A DNA stretch of 64,000 nucleotides, taken from the NCBI GenBank assembly GCA_028564675.1, contig JAOVVO010000163.1, positions 1 to 64,000 of the forward strand. The letters are read 5' to 3'. The position numbers and the translations under genes were made by a program. Of this stretch, positions 1 through 12,276 are shown piece after piece (positions within the stretch are counted from its first letter, which is position 1; each line of letters begins with the position of its first letter). The DNA comes from Onchocerca lupi (lineage: Eukaryota; Nematoda; Chromadorea; Rhabditida; Onchocercidae). Under the pieces are notes generated by a model. It saw nothing but the letters and a program-made list of their open reading frames with translations, searched no databases and was not told where the DNA came from.

Positions 1-1620
1 AAAAAAAAAAAAAAAAAAAAAAAAAAGGAAAAAGTTCTTTCTTTTTCCTTTTTTTTTTTTTTGCTTCGTTATGCGAAAACTAATCAATGAATAAGGATTA
101 TGAAAGAATGCGATTGGTCAAGTATTAGCTTTTCTGGACAATGGCTATTTCACACCTCATTTGCATACTTTTTCTTTTCTTTCATTGATTTTTTTCTTCT
201 TTAATAGAAAATAGGAAAGAATGTTTTAATTTAATGTCACTAACATTTGTCTTTTTTTTTTTTTAATTAATAAATTTCCCGCTTTTTTACATGATTAATT
301 GAGTTTCAAACGTTATGCTAGAGTGTTCAATTAATTATTTCATTAATTAATTTAACTTGTTGCATTATTCCATTTCACCAAAAAATAATAAATTATCTAA
401 TTTTTTTCGGAACTTTTATAATTCTTAAAACTTGATTGAAATTAGATAAGCCAAATTTATCAAGATTTTACAGTTTAATAATAAATGATTGCATATTGAT
501 GATTTTAAACTTAATTTGATTGTGTATATTCAAAGCGAATTTATAATTTCAAATTTTTGAAATGATTTTTTCATGATAAATTTTATGCAAATATTAAAGC
601 TTATTTTGAATGAAACAAATGTTTATTATGTGTCCTTGAAAGTTTACCCCCCCCCCCAAAAAAAAAAAAAAAAATGGGAAAAATTGAAATCGTTCACACT
701 TCATGAATTTTCTTCTTCGATCAATTTTTTCCTCCTTTTTTTTTTTTTAACGATTATTTTAATCTAAATCACTGCCATAATTGTTATAGCAATTTCTAGC
801 AAATATTTGTAATAATTTGATTACAAATTTTCCTCTGTCTTATCTTAGTAATATCTTGTTGTTCGTTATTTCAATTAAAAATTTTATTAATTAAAGCTTA
901 CTAATGATTGATAATAGAGCAGCTTTTGTTTATAGTGACCGAAAGGACAAACGAATGATTAATTTAGTGACCGATGAAAATGTTGATGGCATTAGAGAAA
1001 TTGAACATGACATTATCATCTGTTCATGCTATTTATCTTCTTCTATCAGTGTATCTGATACGTATTTCAATTCTTACACATTCTTTTACGATAACATTAA
1101 ATGATAAAAGCTTTAATAATGATGATTTAATATTTCATTTATCAAAATGACATTTTCCTTCTCTCTCTCCTTCTCTTTCTCTTTCTTCTTCTTCTTCCCT
1201 TCTCCTTCCGGAACAGTAATTTCTCATTTTCTGAATTTCTCCTTAAAATAGTGTAATGTTAACTAATAAGTTGTACTATGATATTCTCACGAAAACAGGA
1301 CCGACTAAACGTATGAAAAAATCTATTAGCATTTTTTGTTTTTTTTTTTTTCCTTTTTCTTTTTTTTCTTTTTTTTTTTTTTTTTTTTAATAAAAACATT
1401 TCTCATTCTTATCCTTATACCCGAAAAATGATAGTTTATTTGGCCTTTTGAAGTATTTGAATCGAGCCGAGAGCGGTAACTGAAAATGACCTTCAATTTG
1501 AATTGACAACATTACGTTAAACTTTTTTTTTTTTTTTTCCCCTTCTTTTGCATACCAAATAATTGCCAATTTTTCCTTTTTTCTAACCTATAAAATATAT
1601 GCATTCTCATTTACTTCATT

Positions 1621-1658
<38 letters not shown>

Positions 1659-3865
1659 TCAGTGAATGGATAGGTAAAAAAAAAAAGTAGAAGACGGAGG
1701 ACAGATGATATATAATAGGCATTAATTTCTTGTTAGAATTACAACATCTTATCACTCTTGATAAAAATTTTTGAATGAATATATAATAGTCATTAATTTC
1801 TTGTGAAAATTATACTACGTTATTATTATTATTATTGATAAAAATTTTTGTGAGAACATGTAAGAGATATTATTTTGTTAGTTAAATTCTTATATCTTAT
1901 CATCATTGATAAAAATTTTTTTTTTTTTTTTTTGAAAGTAATACTTTTATTTAGTGATGAATTATTCTTGCATATGACAAATAGCATTAATTTTTCTTTT
2001 TCTTTTTTTTCCAATTCTTGCTATTTTAGGCTTAAATTTTTAATACATACGATAAAATTATATCATATCATTTTTTTTTTTTTATTTTTTACTGTACCAA
2101 ATATTCATAAAAAGTACCATAGATTATTGAATGATATGATAGAAGTTTAGTAAAAGTTTATCAACATGTTGCATTTCTTTGAAGAATGTGGAAATTTTAT
2201 TAGTTCTTTAATCATTCCTTGTAATTTGTCCAGTTTTCTGCCTTTTTTTTTTTTTTTTCTCGTTGCAAACTTCAAAATTGAATCTTTGTCGAGAAAGCTT
2301 GTTTATGGATCGTTCGAGAACTTTTCTTTTACTTTTTTAATTTAATTCGTCTTCAAACAAATTTTTCCTCTGAAGACTTCAGCTAAATATTTTAGGAAAT
2401 ACTTTTAATATGATTGTACTATGAAGAGAATTAAAAAGTTACGCAAGTTTCAAATATTCAAATTGAATGTAGCATTTAAATTTCGAAATTTTGTTAAACA
2501 TAAAAAAATGAAAAAATGAATGGTGAAATACTCAAGTTATATGTACAAATTTGTAATGCCAGATGATCATCCTATTTCAGTCCATTTTTATAAGCTTATC
2601 TCTGGTCATCAGAGTCATCAGATGATTGTTATCAGTAATGACATGTCATCCGATAATACCCCTCTTCACACGTTTGATTGATACCTTTGCGTACTCATTT
2701 ATGCTTTTGGCAGTCTTTTCTAAACATTTCAAATTTCTAATAAATCGATTCTTTTCCATTTTTTAATTTTCTTCAACTACCGTAATCTGGCAAAGAAAAA
2801 AACTGTATATTACATTTGGGAATTTCTCGGAATATGCTTTTCAAGCATTTCTGGGATCTATTTATTCATCTTTCCTAGTAAACGTATCGCAGCAGTTAAA
2901 GGCAAAAAAAAAGAAAAAAAAAAGAATTTGTTTTATACAAATGTGTTAAACTATTATTCAAATTTCCCAGAAACGGAAATGATTCAATTAAACGTTTAAA
3001 CCATTTCTGTTTCCGGAAAACTTGAATCAAATCTTTCTACAATTATTTGTAGTCAGTTTTTTTCTTCTCATATAAAAATTGAAAGAATTGAAATCAAAAT
3101 TAATGATCAGAAATTGGAATTAGAATTAGAATCAGAATTCTATAACAATATTTTTATTTGTTCAATTATGCAAAAATATAAAATGTAAATATTTTTTTTT
3201 TTTCAATTTTTCTTTTTTTGGAAAAAAAAATTTTTTTAAAAATTTATGACAATTTTTTCAGAACTTCCAGTTATTTTTCTTGATCCCTCATTGATATCCC
3301 AATTATTAGCATTCTTGATTATTGTCAATTTTCCATTATTTTTTGATCTCAAAAAAAAAAAAAAAAAAAAAAAATGAATTTTAAAAGGAAAGGAGACAAA
3401 AGTGCATTCAAATCTGTGATTAATTTGAAGAACTTTAATTTTTTATTATTTAAAAATGATTATGTAATATTAGATCATATTAGTTTATTAATTTAAATAT
3501 TAAAGCATTTCCGATTATGATTATAATTCATAAGATTAATGTTTGCATAAAAAAGCTTAACAAATGCTGCTGATAAATTAATAATCATTCTAATCTTTTA
3601 TCTGCTGATCAAATATTGACAAAATTATGTTTACTGTTATTGATATCATCCGAAAATTTTTGCCTATATTTTGTCATAATTGCGAATCGAATAGCATTAT
3701 TATCACATTGATAATTTATATTGTTTTTATTATCAGTAATGAATAGGAAAGTAATAATCGTAGAGTAAGAAACTTGCCGTATTTTCCAACTTTATTTAAA
3801 ACTTTTTTTTTTTTTTTTTTGAAGATTATTTCAAATAAAGAAGGATTGATAAATTTGCGAAATTT
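1..3865. other. Intergenic AT-rich DNA downstream of E1 alpha copy 1
   Basis: No gene is supported here. The stretch holds many A/T homopolymers (for example 1-26 and about 1640-1658), pyrimidine-rich tracts near 1157-1210 and 1340-1388, and a C8/A15 run near 649-674. One 66-codon ORF at 904-1104 on the plus strand has a non-repetitive composition, but it has no splice context or family match that I recognise, so I do not call it a gene. On the minus strand an AATAAA signal at 3791-3796 lies 70 bases beyond the E1 alpha copy 1 stop codon. Confidence 0.6.
3791..3796 (-). terminator. Polyadenylation signal of E1 alpha copy 1
   Basis: The plus strand reads TTTATT, giving AATAAA on the minus strand, 70 bases past the stop codon at 3866-3868. 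It is followed by an A/T-rich tract. Inference from position and motif only. Confidence 0.5.
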
Positions 3866-5151
3866 CTAAATCATATCACGTGTTCGAGCATAAGGTTGTA
3901 CTTTGATATCATCCATCGTATGTCCACGAACAATTATCGGTGGCATATTATGATAGATATCAGCAACGACAGCATCTAAGGAAATTACCGGATCATCACA
4001 TGCAAACTTAACTGCCTTATTTACCTAAAAATAATTGTTCATTTTAATGATAGCAAATGAAAGAAACTGATAACATTCAAAATGCTTGATTAATTTGTTG
4101 AATTCGTAACTTCGCTTATAAATCTCAAATACATATTGGATGAAAAGAAAAAAAAAAGGTATTTATGAAAATAAAAAAAAAAAAAATAAAATTTATGCCA
4201 AAAATAAGAAAGAAGACAAAAATCAAAAAAGAGACAAGAATTAAGAAAGAGGCAAATATTAGTTAATACGGAAATTGAATAACAGATATGAAGTTGGACT
4301 TCTTTTAACAGAAGTTGATAATTTTGCTGAATAAAATGTCCTAAATTGGCTTTCTCTCTTCTTGGGCTATTTATTGTTGGGCAGTTTTGTTGCACAATTG
4401 CCCAACAATAAATAGCCTAGAAAGGAGAAAGCCAGTTCAGGACAATTTTTTTTTTTGTATGAAATGAATAATTTAAAATGATTAATGATGGTATCATCAA
4501 AAATGGGCCATAATATTATTCAATTCAAAGCTTTTTTTTGGTAATATTATATTGTGTTGAGAAATTAGAAATATGAATAATAATAATAACAAACTATTTA
4601 TAATCTATGGAAACGCCGCCTGAAATAAAGTTTTTATACCTTTAGGTTTGCAATTTCTAAAATTTTCAGGTGGCATTTTCTTAGATTTTAAAAATATTTT
4701 ATTTTTTTCTTTTTTTGAAAAAAAGAAATACAGGTTTAAAATAAAAATAGCAGCCTTTTCTTTTTTAATAGTAAGACAAGTTTTGAATTACTTCATCTCT
4801 TGCTTGATTTTCAATTGATTTCAATTCATCTTTTGTAGCCAAATTTGAAGTAAGAATTCTTTCTTTCAGTAGCGTTATTGGATCGCATGTTCTGCGAATA
4901 TTCTGTACTTCTTCACGAGTTCGATAACTGTAAATTTTAAATTCGAAAAAAATCCAATTTTAGCATTAAACAATCAGAGAAAAATATTAACTTGCTAATC
5001 ACCTCGTTCCTGGATCAGCAACAGAATGACCGTAGAAACGATAAGTTGCAAATTCGATAAATAATGGACCATTACCAGCGGTGCAATAATTTCTGGCAAA
5101 TTTAATCGATTCACGTACCGCAAGCACATCCATACCATCAACCTGATTTCT

Positions 5152-5184
<33 letters not shown>

Positions 5185-8100
5185 TTGTAACTTTGATTAA
5201 TGAATGAAAGAAACATTACTAATCTTTTATATTATCTTTTCGTTGGAAAAATAAGAAAAATTTTGTCTTTTCATTTTTCATCTTTCTTTTTTTTTTTTTT
5301 ACCCAAATTCCGGGAACATAATCGCCACGGGCATAATAATCGGTTGACGCAGAAGAACGTGAAATTGGTGTACCCATTCCGTAACCATTATTTTCACAAA
5401 TAAAAACACATGGTAGACGCCATAACGCACACATATTTGCTGCTGAAAATATTGTGTCGATTAGATTTTACGTTATCTTTCGAAATAAACGTTTCACGTC
5501 ACTTTGTGAAATATAAGTAAATTTCGTACACGTGTTCAAAGTAAAGTTTCTCTTATCATGAAACGTAATTCCGCCTATCTTATTAATTAGAAAGATCATG
5601 TCACGTAATGTCACGTTTCGAGAGATGACCATAATATTATATTTTTGATTCAATTATATTAATATATTTTTTGAATCCTGTAATTTTTTGAATCCTTTTT
5701 TTTGAATTTTTTGAATCCTAACAAACCTCACAAATTAATCCATTATTTCAAAGTTGTACAAATATTTCAATGAGCTTGTTGCTCATATTTCTGAATTTTT
5801 GAGCATGAAAATTACACAACAATTATTTAAAAAAGTTATGAAATTGTACTTGTAAAAATCAGAATTATAAAATTGGAATTAAATTATAAAAAAAATTAAT
5901 ACCAAGTTTAATGTCTAATCCATTTTTATTTTTATTTTTAATAAATTATCTAAATTTTTCTTTAAAATCTTATTGAAAATTTTTAAAAAAAAAAGTTTAG
6001 AAATAAAATGAAAAGATTAGTAAAAGATGCTAGATGTATTATCGTATTGAAAATTTTAAATTTTCTTCAGTAATCTTTGCATAAATTATAATTTTTAAAT
6101 GATAAATTCAATAGACTTAATGATTGTTTAAATGATAAATTTGATAAATCTAAGGGTCAGTTGAACGATAAATTAGATAAATCCAATGATTATTTAAGTG
6201 ATAAATTAGATAAACCTAAGGATTATCTAAATAAAAAATTAGATAAATCTAAAAATTCCTAAAACGATAAATTTAAATTAATCTAAGGATCACTTGGATG
6301 ATAAATTAGATAAATCTAGTGATCTAAACAATAAATATCACACAAAATTTGATTTTTAACAGGAAAATGATCAAGATAAGTGATAAATTAGACAAATCTA
6401 AGAATTACCTTCACAAAGCTGTCCCTGATTTGCAGCACCATCACCATATACTGTAAAACATACATTTTTTTTATGAGTATATTTCATTGAAAAAGCTATA
6501 CCAGCACCAACCGGTTGTTGTGCACCAACAATTCCGTTACCACCGTAAAAGTTTTTAGCATATAAATGCATCGAACCACCCTTTCCGTAAACATTTCCAT
6601 GCGAACGGCCTAAATTTAAACTCGATATTAGCATCGATCAAGATCCGATTTTTTTAGAACAACTTTTTCGTTGTAAAATTAAAAAAAAAAAAAAAGAAAG
6701 AAAGAAAAACTTTACACCTAATAGTTCGAAAGTTTTCAAGAAAAAAACCTGAAAATTCCGAAATAACGAAGTTTTTTTTTAAAAAAAATTATGAATTCCA
6801 CTATAGAACGATTATCTGCATGTTTATACTGAAATTTTAAGAGAGTAAATCAATCATTCATTTAAATATTATCGAAAAAGCTTATCGTTCAATTCCGAGC
6901 AATATTCAATTCAAGCTATCATAAAATCTTATTATTCAATTTTAGATCATTTTTATCTGGCTTAGACTATGATAACGGAAATTGAAATAAATCCTTTTGC
7001 TTTTAGTACGGAAATGATTTTATTTCTATGATAGTAAACACTACCTTGATCTTTTAATCATTGAATTACCTGGACAGTATTAAATTGTCATAACTACAGT
7101 AATTTTATGATCTTTCATAGCTACGATAATTTCATATTAATTATTCAGGAATTTTTTTAAAATAATTTCTATCCCAACATTTTTGTTTAATTTCGATCCC
7201 AACATCCAATCAAACTATAAAGTTTAAATAAAATGAGATCAATATGCTATTATATGCTGATTATGAATTTTCTTTAAAATGAAACAAACCAAGCAATTCT
7301 GCCAAAATTGCTTTTACCGAAATTCCGGATAGATAAGCGTATCCATGGCAGCGATATGCAGTTATCACGGCATCATCCGGATCTTTTACAGCATAAAGCC
7401 CGACGGCACAAGCCTCCTGAAACACAAAATTAACAATTTCAATTTATTGATTGTTCACCTCATTGATCATTGATTGTTGCTTGATGAAAGATAATATATT
7501 AAGGAAATTTAAAATTATTCATTAAAATGATGATATAGAAATATAATTACAAATAATTTGGCAAAAAAAAGTGGCAATTTCTGACCTGTCCAGCATAAAG
7601 ATGACAAAAACCACGAATTTTTCTGTCCTTATATAATAAATCTGCTGATTGCTCCATTTTACGAATTACCTAAATTTTTAACCGAAAATTTCATCAAACT
7701 TTTAAAGGAATTTTATGAAAGAAAATAAAAAGATGAGCTTAATATATTTCGAAAATATTTTAAAAAGACAATAAATAAGTCTCATATATAAAATGATATA
7801 GATATCATCATTTTCATCTTCAAATATAAATTTTTAAACGAATCGACAGTATTACATTTATATCAGTAGTCCATATCATTAATTTTTCTTCTGAACTTTT
7901 TTTTTTGAAATTTCAAACAAATTCAAATTCTTTTTGAAATTTTTTTCCAAACATATTCAGAATTACTTTTTTTCATTGGTTAATCAAACAATTTATGAAG
8001 CCGAAATGTAACAAATTTATAAATAGAACACTCAATTCATGAGATAATTAGTCATTTGTAGTGATGCTGATGGTATTTTCCTCAATTCACTGATGAGTTA

Positions 8101-8835
8101 TATTTGGTGATTTTGATGATTCTTAAAATACTTCATTGACATCCTAACTCTAAGATGATTCTGATAATACTTTCAATAATTCGCCGATATATCATCTCCA
8201 ATGATTCTAATGGTACTTTTAACGATTCACTGATGTTTAAAGAAAGATTTGAAGTTGCGTTTATCACAAAAAGATACTAAGTGATACCTGCATTTTCGTA
8301 TACATATCCAGAGCATCCGATTTATTAACGGTAACATTTTTTGATGGACCAGATTTTAATCGATGTAATTTAAATGGTTTTGTTTCGAATGATGCTTCGC
8401 TTGCATATCGAATTGATTGAACAACGAATGAGTGTTGTCGCAAAATGGGAAATGTCTAATAATGACAGGTATCATTAAATATTTCAGCGTTAAATTTCAT
8501 CAAAATTTGCATTTCTATTTTGCTGTACAGTTGAAAAGGATTCTGAATCCTAAGAAATGAAATGATGAAAATTTATAACATTTTTTTCTTCTAACCAGGA
8601 TATGAAGTGTAATTCTTACATGCATTCTTAAATACGATTTGTAATTTGTGTTATTCTATCAAATATCAGAATGATGCAGAAGAAGTGATAGATTTAACGA
8701 TAATTATTTCTTAATTATCCGATCATGATAATGTTAATATGTCTTCAAGCAACTTTTTTTTTTAATAAATTTAATAATTAAATAGTGGAATCTTACTTTG
8801 GTAAAACCGGCAACCGTTGACAGAATGCTGGACAT
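3866..8835 (-). CDS. pdha-1: Pyruvate dehydrogenase E1 component alpha subunit, paralogue 1 (downstream copy)
   Basis: Mitochondrial matrix enzyme; with E1 beta it forms the thiamine-diphosphate E1 of the pyruvate dehydrogenase complex and decarboxylates pyruvate. Exons 5' to 3': 8835-8797, 8455-8288, 7669-7586, 7416-7290, 6609-6409, 5442-5303, 5142-5003, 4927-4792, 4024-3866; total 1194 nt, 397 aa, close to the family length. Residues 1 to about 35 are basic/hydroxylated, like a mitochondrial presequence. Seen: RGFCHLYAGQEACAVG, GKGGSMHLYAKNFYGGNG, the ThDP/Mg motif GDGAANQGQL (about 193-202), CENNGYGMGT, VDGMDVLAVRE, and the regulatory loop GHSVADPGTSYRTREE with both serines equivalent to mammalian kinase sites 1 and 2. 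The position of site 3 is proline (GTPISR). All residues needed for activity appear intact. The C-terminal tail differs from copy 2. Introns hold a foldback at 4333-4448 and tandem repeats at 6110-6408 and 8060-8235. Confidence 0.95.
4333..4448. repeat. Long foldback (inverted repeat) in the last intron of E1 alpha copy 1
   Basis: The arm at about 4333-4384 and the arm at about 4397-4448 are reverse complements over roughly 50 bases with only a few mismatches. The central 17 bases (GGCTATTTATTGTTGGG) and their partner pair perfectly. The loop is about 12 bases. RNA from either strand would form a stable hairpin. It could be a palindromic miniature element or a small-RNA precursor; the sequence does not decide. 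Confidence 0.8.
6110..6408. repeat. Degenerate tandem array at the 5' end of an E1 alpha copy 1 intron
   Basis: Units of roughly 30-45 bases share the core GATAAATTAGATAAATCTAA, with about seven recognisable copies. On the sense (minus) strand the array starts directly at the intron 5 donor (exon ends at 6409; intron reads GTAATTCTTAGATTTGTC), so each unit resembles the first bases of the intron. Confidence 0.8.
8060..8235. repeat. Degenerate ~60 bp tandem repeat in E1 alpha copy 1 intron 2
   Basis: Three diverged units contain GATGATTCT..AATACTT..AATTC.CTGAT-type segments (near 8068, 8150 and 8195). It lies in intron 2, just downstream in transcription terms of exon 2 (8288-8455). Confidence 0.5.
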
Positions 8836-9411
8836 GTTTCGTCGAATAGTTCCAAAATATACAAAAGAATATTCACCAATCTTCACCACCACAAAATTTC
8901 ACAATGTTATATCATTTTTATTTTACAAGTCTTATTAAGAGTGAAGAAAAAAATTTGCATAATAAATTTGATCGATGACAACTAATGGATATGCAAATTC
9001 CAAAAAGCAGTAAAATGATAAGTCTTTTATGAATTATTAGTCACTCCTAAGTTTTTCAATCATCTAGAATTATTAGTTATTTCCGTGATACCAAGAAAAT
9101 AAACATCAAAAATTATTTCTAAGTGATCAAGAAGTCCAATATTAACCAGTCTTAAATTCTCGATAAGATAAAACTGTCGATCATTTCTGATCAGCAATAA
9201 ATGAAAATTATCAATCAAAAATGATGCGTATAAGTCGAGAGTGATTGATTCAATCAAGCCTATCCTTCATCGAGTCATTACTAATCAGTCAATCAGTTTA
9301 ACTCGATTACATTATTTTACTTAGGTTAATAATTATTAAGAAGAGCTAGTTCGAGTTCAGCCTCAGACTGTCGGGAAAATCCGAAGAAATAGTTATTGTA
9401 AATAGAAGTGT

Positions 9412-9547
9412 TAAAGGTCAAGAAGCGCAAAGATAGTTTCAAAGGACCCAGCAAGCTGATAAACATATTTGCCGCCAAAAGGGCAAATATGTTTGCCGGC
9501 TTGTTGGTTTCTTCGAAACTAACTTCGCGCTTCTTGGCCTCTATTAT
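9412..9547. repeat. Long foldback (inverted repeat)
   Basis: The left arm (about 9415-9474) and right arm (about 9481-9543) are reverse complements over about 56 bases with about 10 mismatches, most of them G-U compatible. The loop is short, around 9473-9480. The arms contain AAGAAGCGC and AAACATATTTGCC. It is unrelated in sequence to the 4333-4448 foldback. Possible palindromic element or hairpin RNA. Confidence 0.8.
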
Positions 9548-9769
9548 TCCTGTCTAAATAAGTAAAAATACAAATGTTTTTTGTTACCGACCCTAAGTCT
9601 CCGGAAGTTCTTCACCAATTGCTCTGAAATTTCGAAATAAAGTTGCATTCGAATAGGCGTGTTTTTATATAGATGTATCCACTTTTTTCTAATCTGTCAT
9701 TCCCGTGATTTCTGTATAGATATATCTATTATTTTATCTGTCATACAAATTCTACCAGTCCTCTGGTTT

Positions 9770-10305
9770 CACTAAGTAATAATATCAATAAACTGCACTG
9801 ACAAAATGATAATATGGCACTTTTCTATTTTATGATCATAAAATTCTACCAATTTCCTAGTGATAACATTGATAGGATGCACTAATAAAATGATAACAAA
9901 GATCTTCTTTATTTTACAACTACAAAATTCAACCAATTCCCTAGTTTCATTGAGTGATAAATGCCGACAAATGTACTGATAAAATGATAACACGGCGCTT
10001 TTCTATTTTATGATTACAAAATTCTATTATTTCCATGGTGATAATTGCTGATTGAGTGTATTGATAGAACGATTACATAATATGAATTCAATAAGTTTGA
10101 ATATTTCAACTTTGTAACTTCAACAATAAGTTCTGAACCAAAAGAACAATGAATTATTTATCTAAGACTATGAAAAATGAAAATGAAACCTTCATATAGT
10201 TGTTCTTGATTTGCTACACCATTTTCAAATAAAATAAACGAAACATTCGTTTTATTATTATACTTTTGAGCAAATGCTAGGCCAGCGCCAACAATACAAT
10301 AACTA
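9770..10305 (-). pseudogene. Broken partial copy of E1 alpha copy 2 exon 5 plus adjoining intron
   Basis: About 530 bases resemble 13960-14500, that is, intron 5 and the 3' part of exon 5 of E1 alpha copy 2, in the same orientation. The exon part is 10190-10305. It keeps the reading GAGLAFAQKYN and QLYE and the donor-side sequence, but the GDGAANQG cofactor motif has become ENGVANQE. The similarity stops abruptly near 10300, before the GGNGIVGAQ region. No other E1 alpha exons lie nearby, so it is an exon relic. The flanking intron part itself contains internal repeats of about 110 bases built around GATAACA..GC.CTTTTCTATTTTATGA. Confidence 0.85.
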
Positions 10306-12276
10306 TGTCTTTCGAATTTTTTCGATACAAATTTAAGCTTCAAATAAAGATGAGTTAAGATAGATAAATTGCTCGTAAATAGCACTGAAATTTTCTATTT
10401 AAAGCTAAATTTTGAATTTCGAATTTGCGTTTAAAAGACATATCAAATTCGTATCATTACTTTACGTCGAGTCACATTAAGATCATTCAAATATATCGAT
10501 TGCGTATGATAAATTGTAAAGGCTTCAAAAATTTCCGATTAGAAATCGTGTTTTCTTGAAACAAAATAAGCAAGGTATAATAATCCGATCTATTTGAACC
10601 CCGCATTCCGTTTTCCGATACCCGAGTTTTACCAATTCCTCTTGAAGATAACGCATTTTTCGTTTCAATATTTCACATTTATGCTCTTTTCATCACTTTC
10701 ACAACAATTATGCTAATGTTCGAAATTGCTATTCGCTTCCGACTGATTGTCAACCCAAGTATTTTTCGAATTTTTTAATGCTCTCCGATTTGTGCTAAAA
10801 GATTTTCATGTTTTGTTTTTAAATCTTTGAATCCTACGCAGCGCACTTGGGATTCTTGTGAAGAAAGAAATAAAAGATTGGAGACGTATGTCAGATCTGT
10901 CACTGATTTGGCTTGGGCAGATGGATAATTCAGTCTATCATTTGAGTATTATGAGAAAAATTCATAATTCCATCATAATTTAATCCATTTCAAATGTATT
11001 CCTGAGCTGAATGATTGATCAATATTCTTATCATCTTATCATTTTACGGTTACTCTCGTTTCTTTTTCTTTTCTCAGGCAAGCCTCACAATTGTTTTTGT
11101 CCCGAATTATCAATAGAATATCAGTTACTTCTCGATAATGTCATCTCTGTCCCAGTCCTTGATCTTATCTCGTAGCAGAAACTATCCGAGGAAAACTTCT
11201 TTTTTTTTTCGTTTTATCAAATGGCTATTTCGACTTGAAATCTCTTCATTTCAAAATTCATAGGTAATAAGTAAATATTACATTAGAATTGCACTGCACT
11301 TCACATCTCATATGGCGGTCATCTTTAGGAGTCATTCATTTCAAGAATATATTTTTCAGAATAAATTTCCGAAATTTCTGAGTTGTTCATTCCTTGAATT
11401 CATAAGGAAATATTCCATTTGTTATTTGCTTATAATTTATCGCTTCCATTAGATCCCTACCTGATTATCAGTTTCATTTATCAGTTCTCTAATTATCAAT
11501 TATTAATTTGTTAAGTGTTATTCATTTATTAAATATTTTAAAAAGTAGCAATAAATTCTGATCTATTTTTTATGCATTTTCAATTTCCATCATCTTTCCG
11601 AAATTCACCAACTGAATGTTGGATGTTGAGCATAAATATTCAAATAATCCTTATATATTTGATACTTCTCGTTTTCATTTATAAACAAATTTCTCTTTAA
11701 TTGAATTTTTGCGAATTAATCCTCTAAATTCATAGAATTCAGCTGTTATGTATTCGAATTTTCGATCAATTCTAAAAGATTACTTTGATATTCAGAAAAT
11801 AAAAACCATGCATCGAATGTTTGAAAAAAAAAACAAAAGTAAAAATCCGGAAAATATAACAATGAGCAGAATAATTTATTTATGAAGTCTTTGGAATAAA
11901 ACATTTATTTGTTTCCAAAATATCTAAAACTTGAAAAATCTTCAAAGTATTACCTAGTTCGAGAGTATAAACTTAGTAGTAATATAATAATACTAAGAGT
12001 AACTTTTGTTAATAAAGTGATGACATTATAATAATGACAGTAAAAAAGAAAAATTTTTTCTACAAAATTAAAATATTATTGTGAGCAAGAAAAAAAAAAA
12101 TACTTTTCTTGGATATACTCATGAATATTTCGAAATCGAGAATGAATGGAAAAAAAAATGACTGCTCAATGATAACTGTCAAATGTCGGGATTAATCGAT
12201 TTGATAGATTTTTTAAGAGATGGATTTGAAAAAAAAAATGATGATTACAAAGTAGAAAGAAGAAAATAAATTTTCA

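Larger units (their letters stand above)
8836..12276. other. Intergenic region between the two E1 alpha genes
   Basis: This holds the copy 1 promoter and the copy 2 3' flank. It contains a long foldback (9412-9547) and a duplicated intron/exon fragment of copy 2 (about 9770-10305). An AATAAA on the minus strand at 11875-11880 may be the polyadenylation signal of copy 2. No other coding sequence was found. Confidence 0.65.

Noticed and set aside
1875..2150. 91-codon ORF rich in phenylalanine
   Set aside because: Poly-T translated as poly-Phe; no coding signal.
10158..10385. Third complete E1 alpha gene
   Set aside because: Only part of one exon is present, the cofactor motif is degraded and no neighbouring exons exist; called a relic instead.
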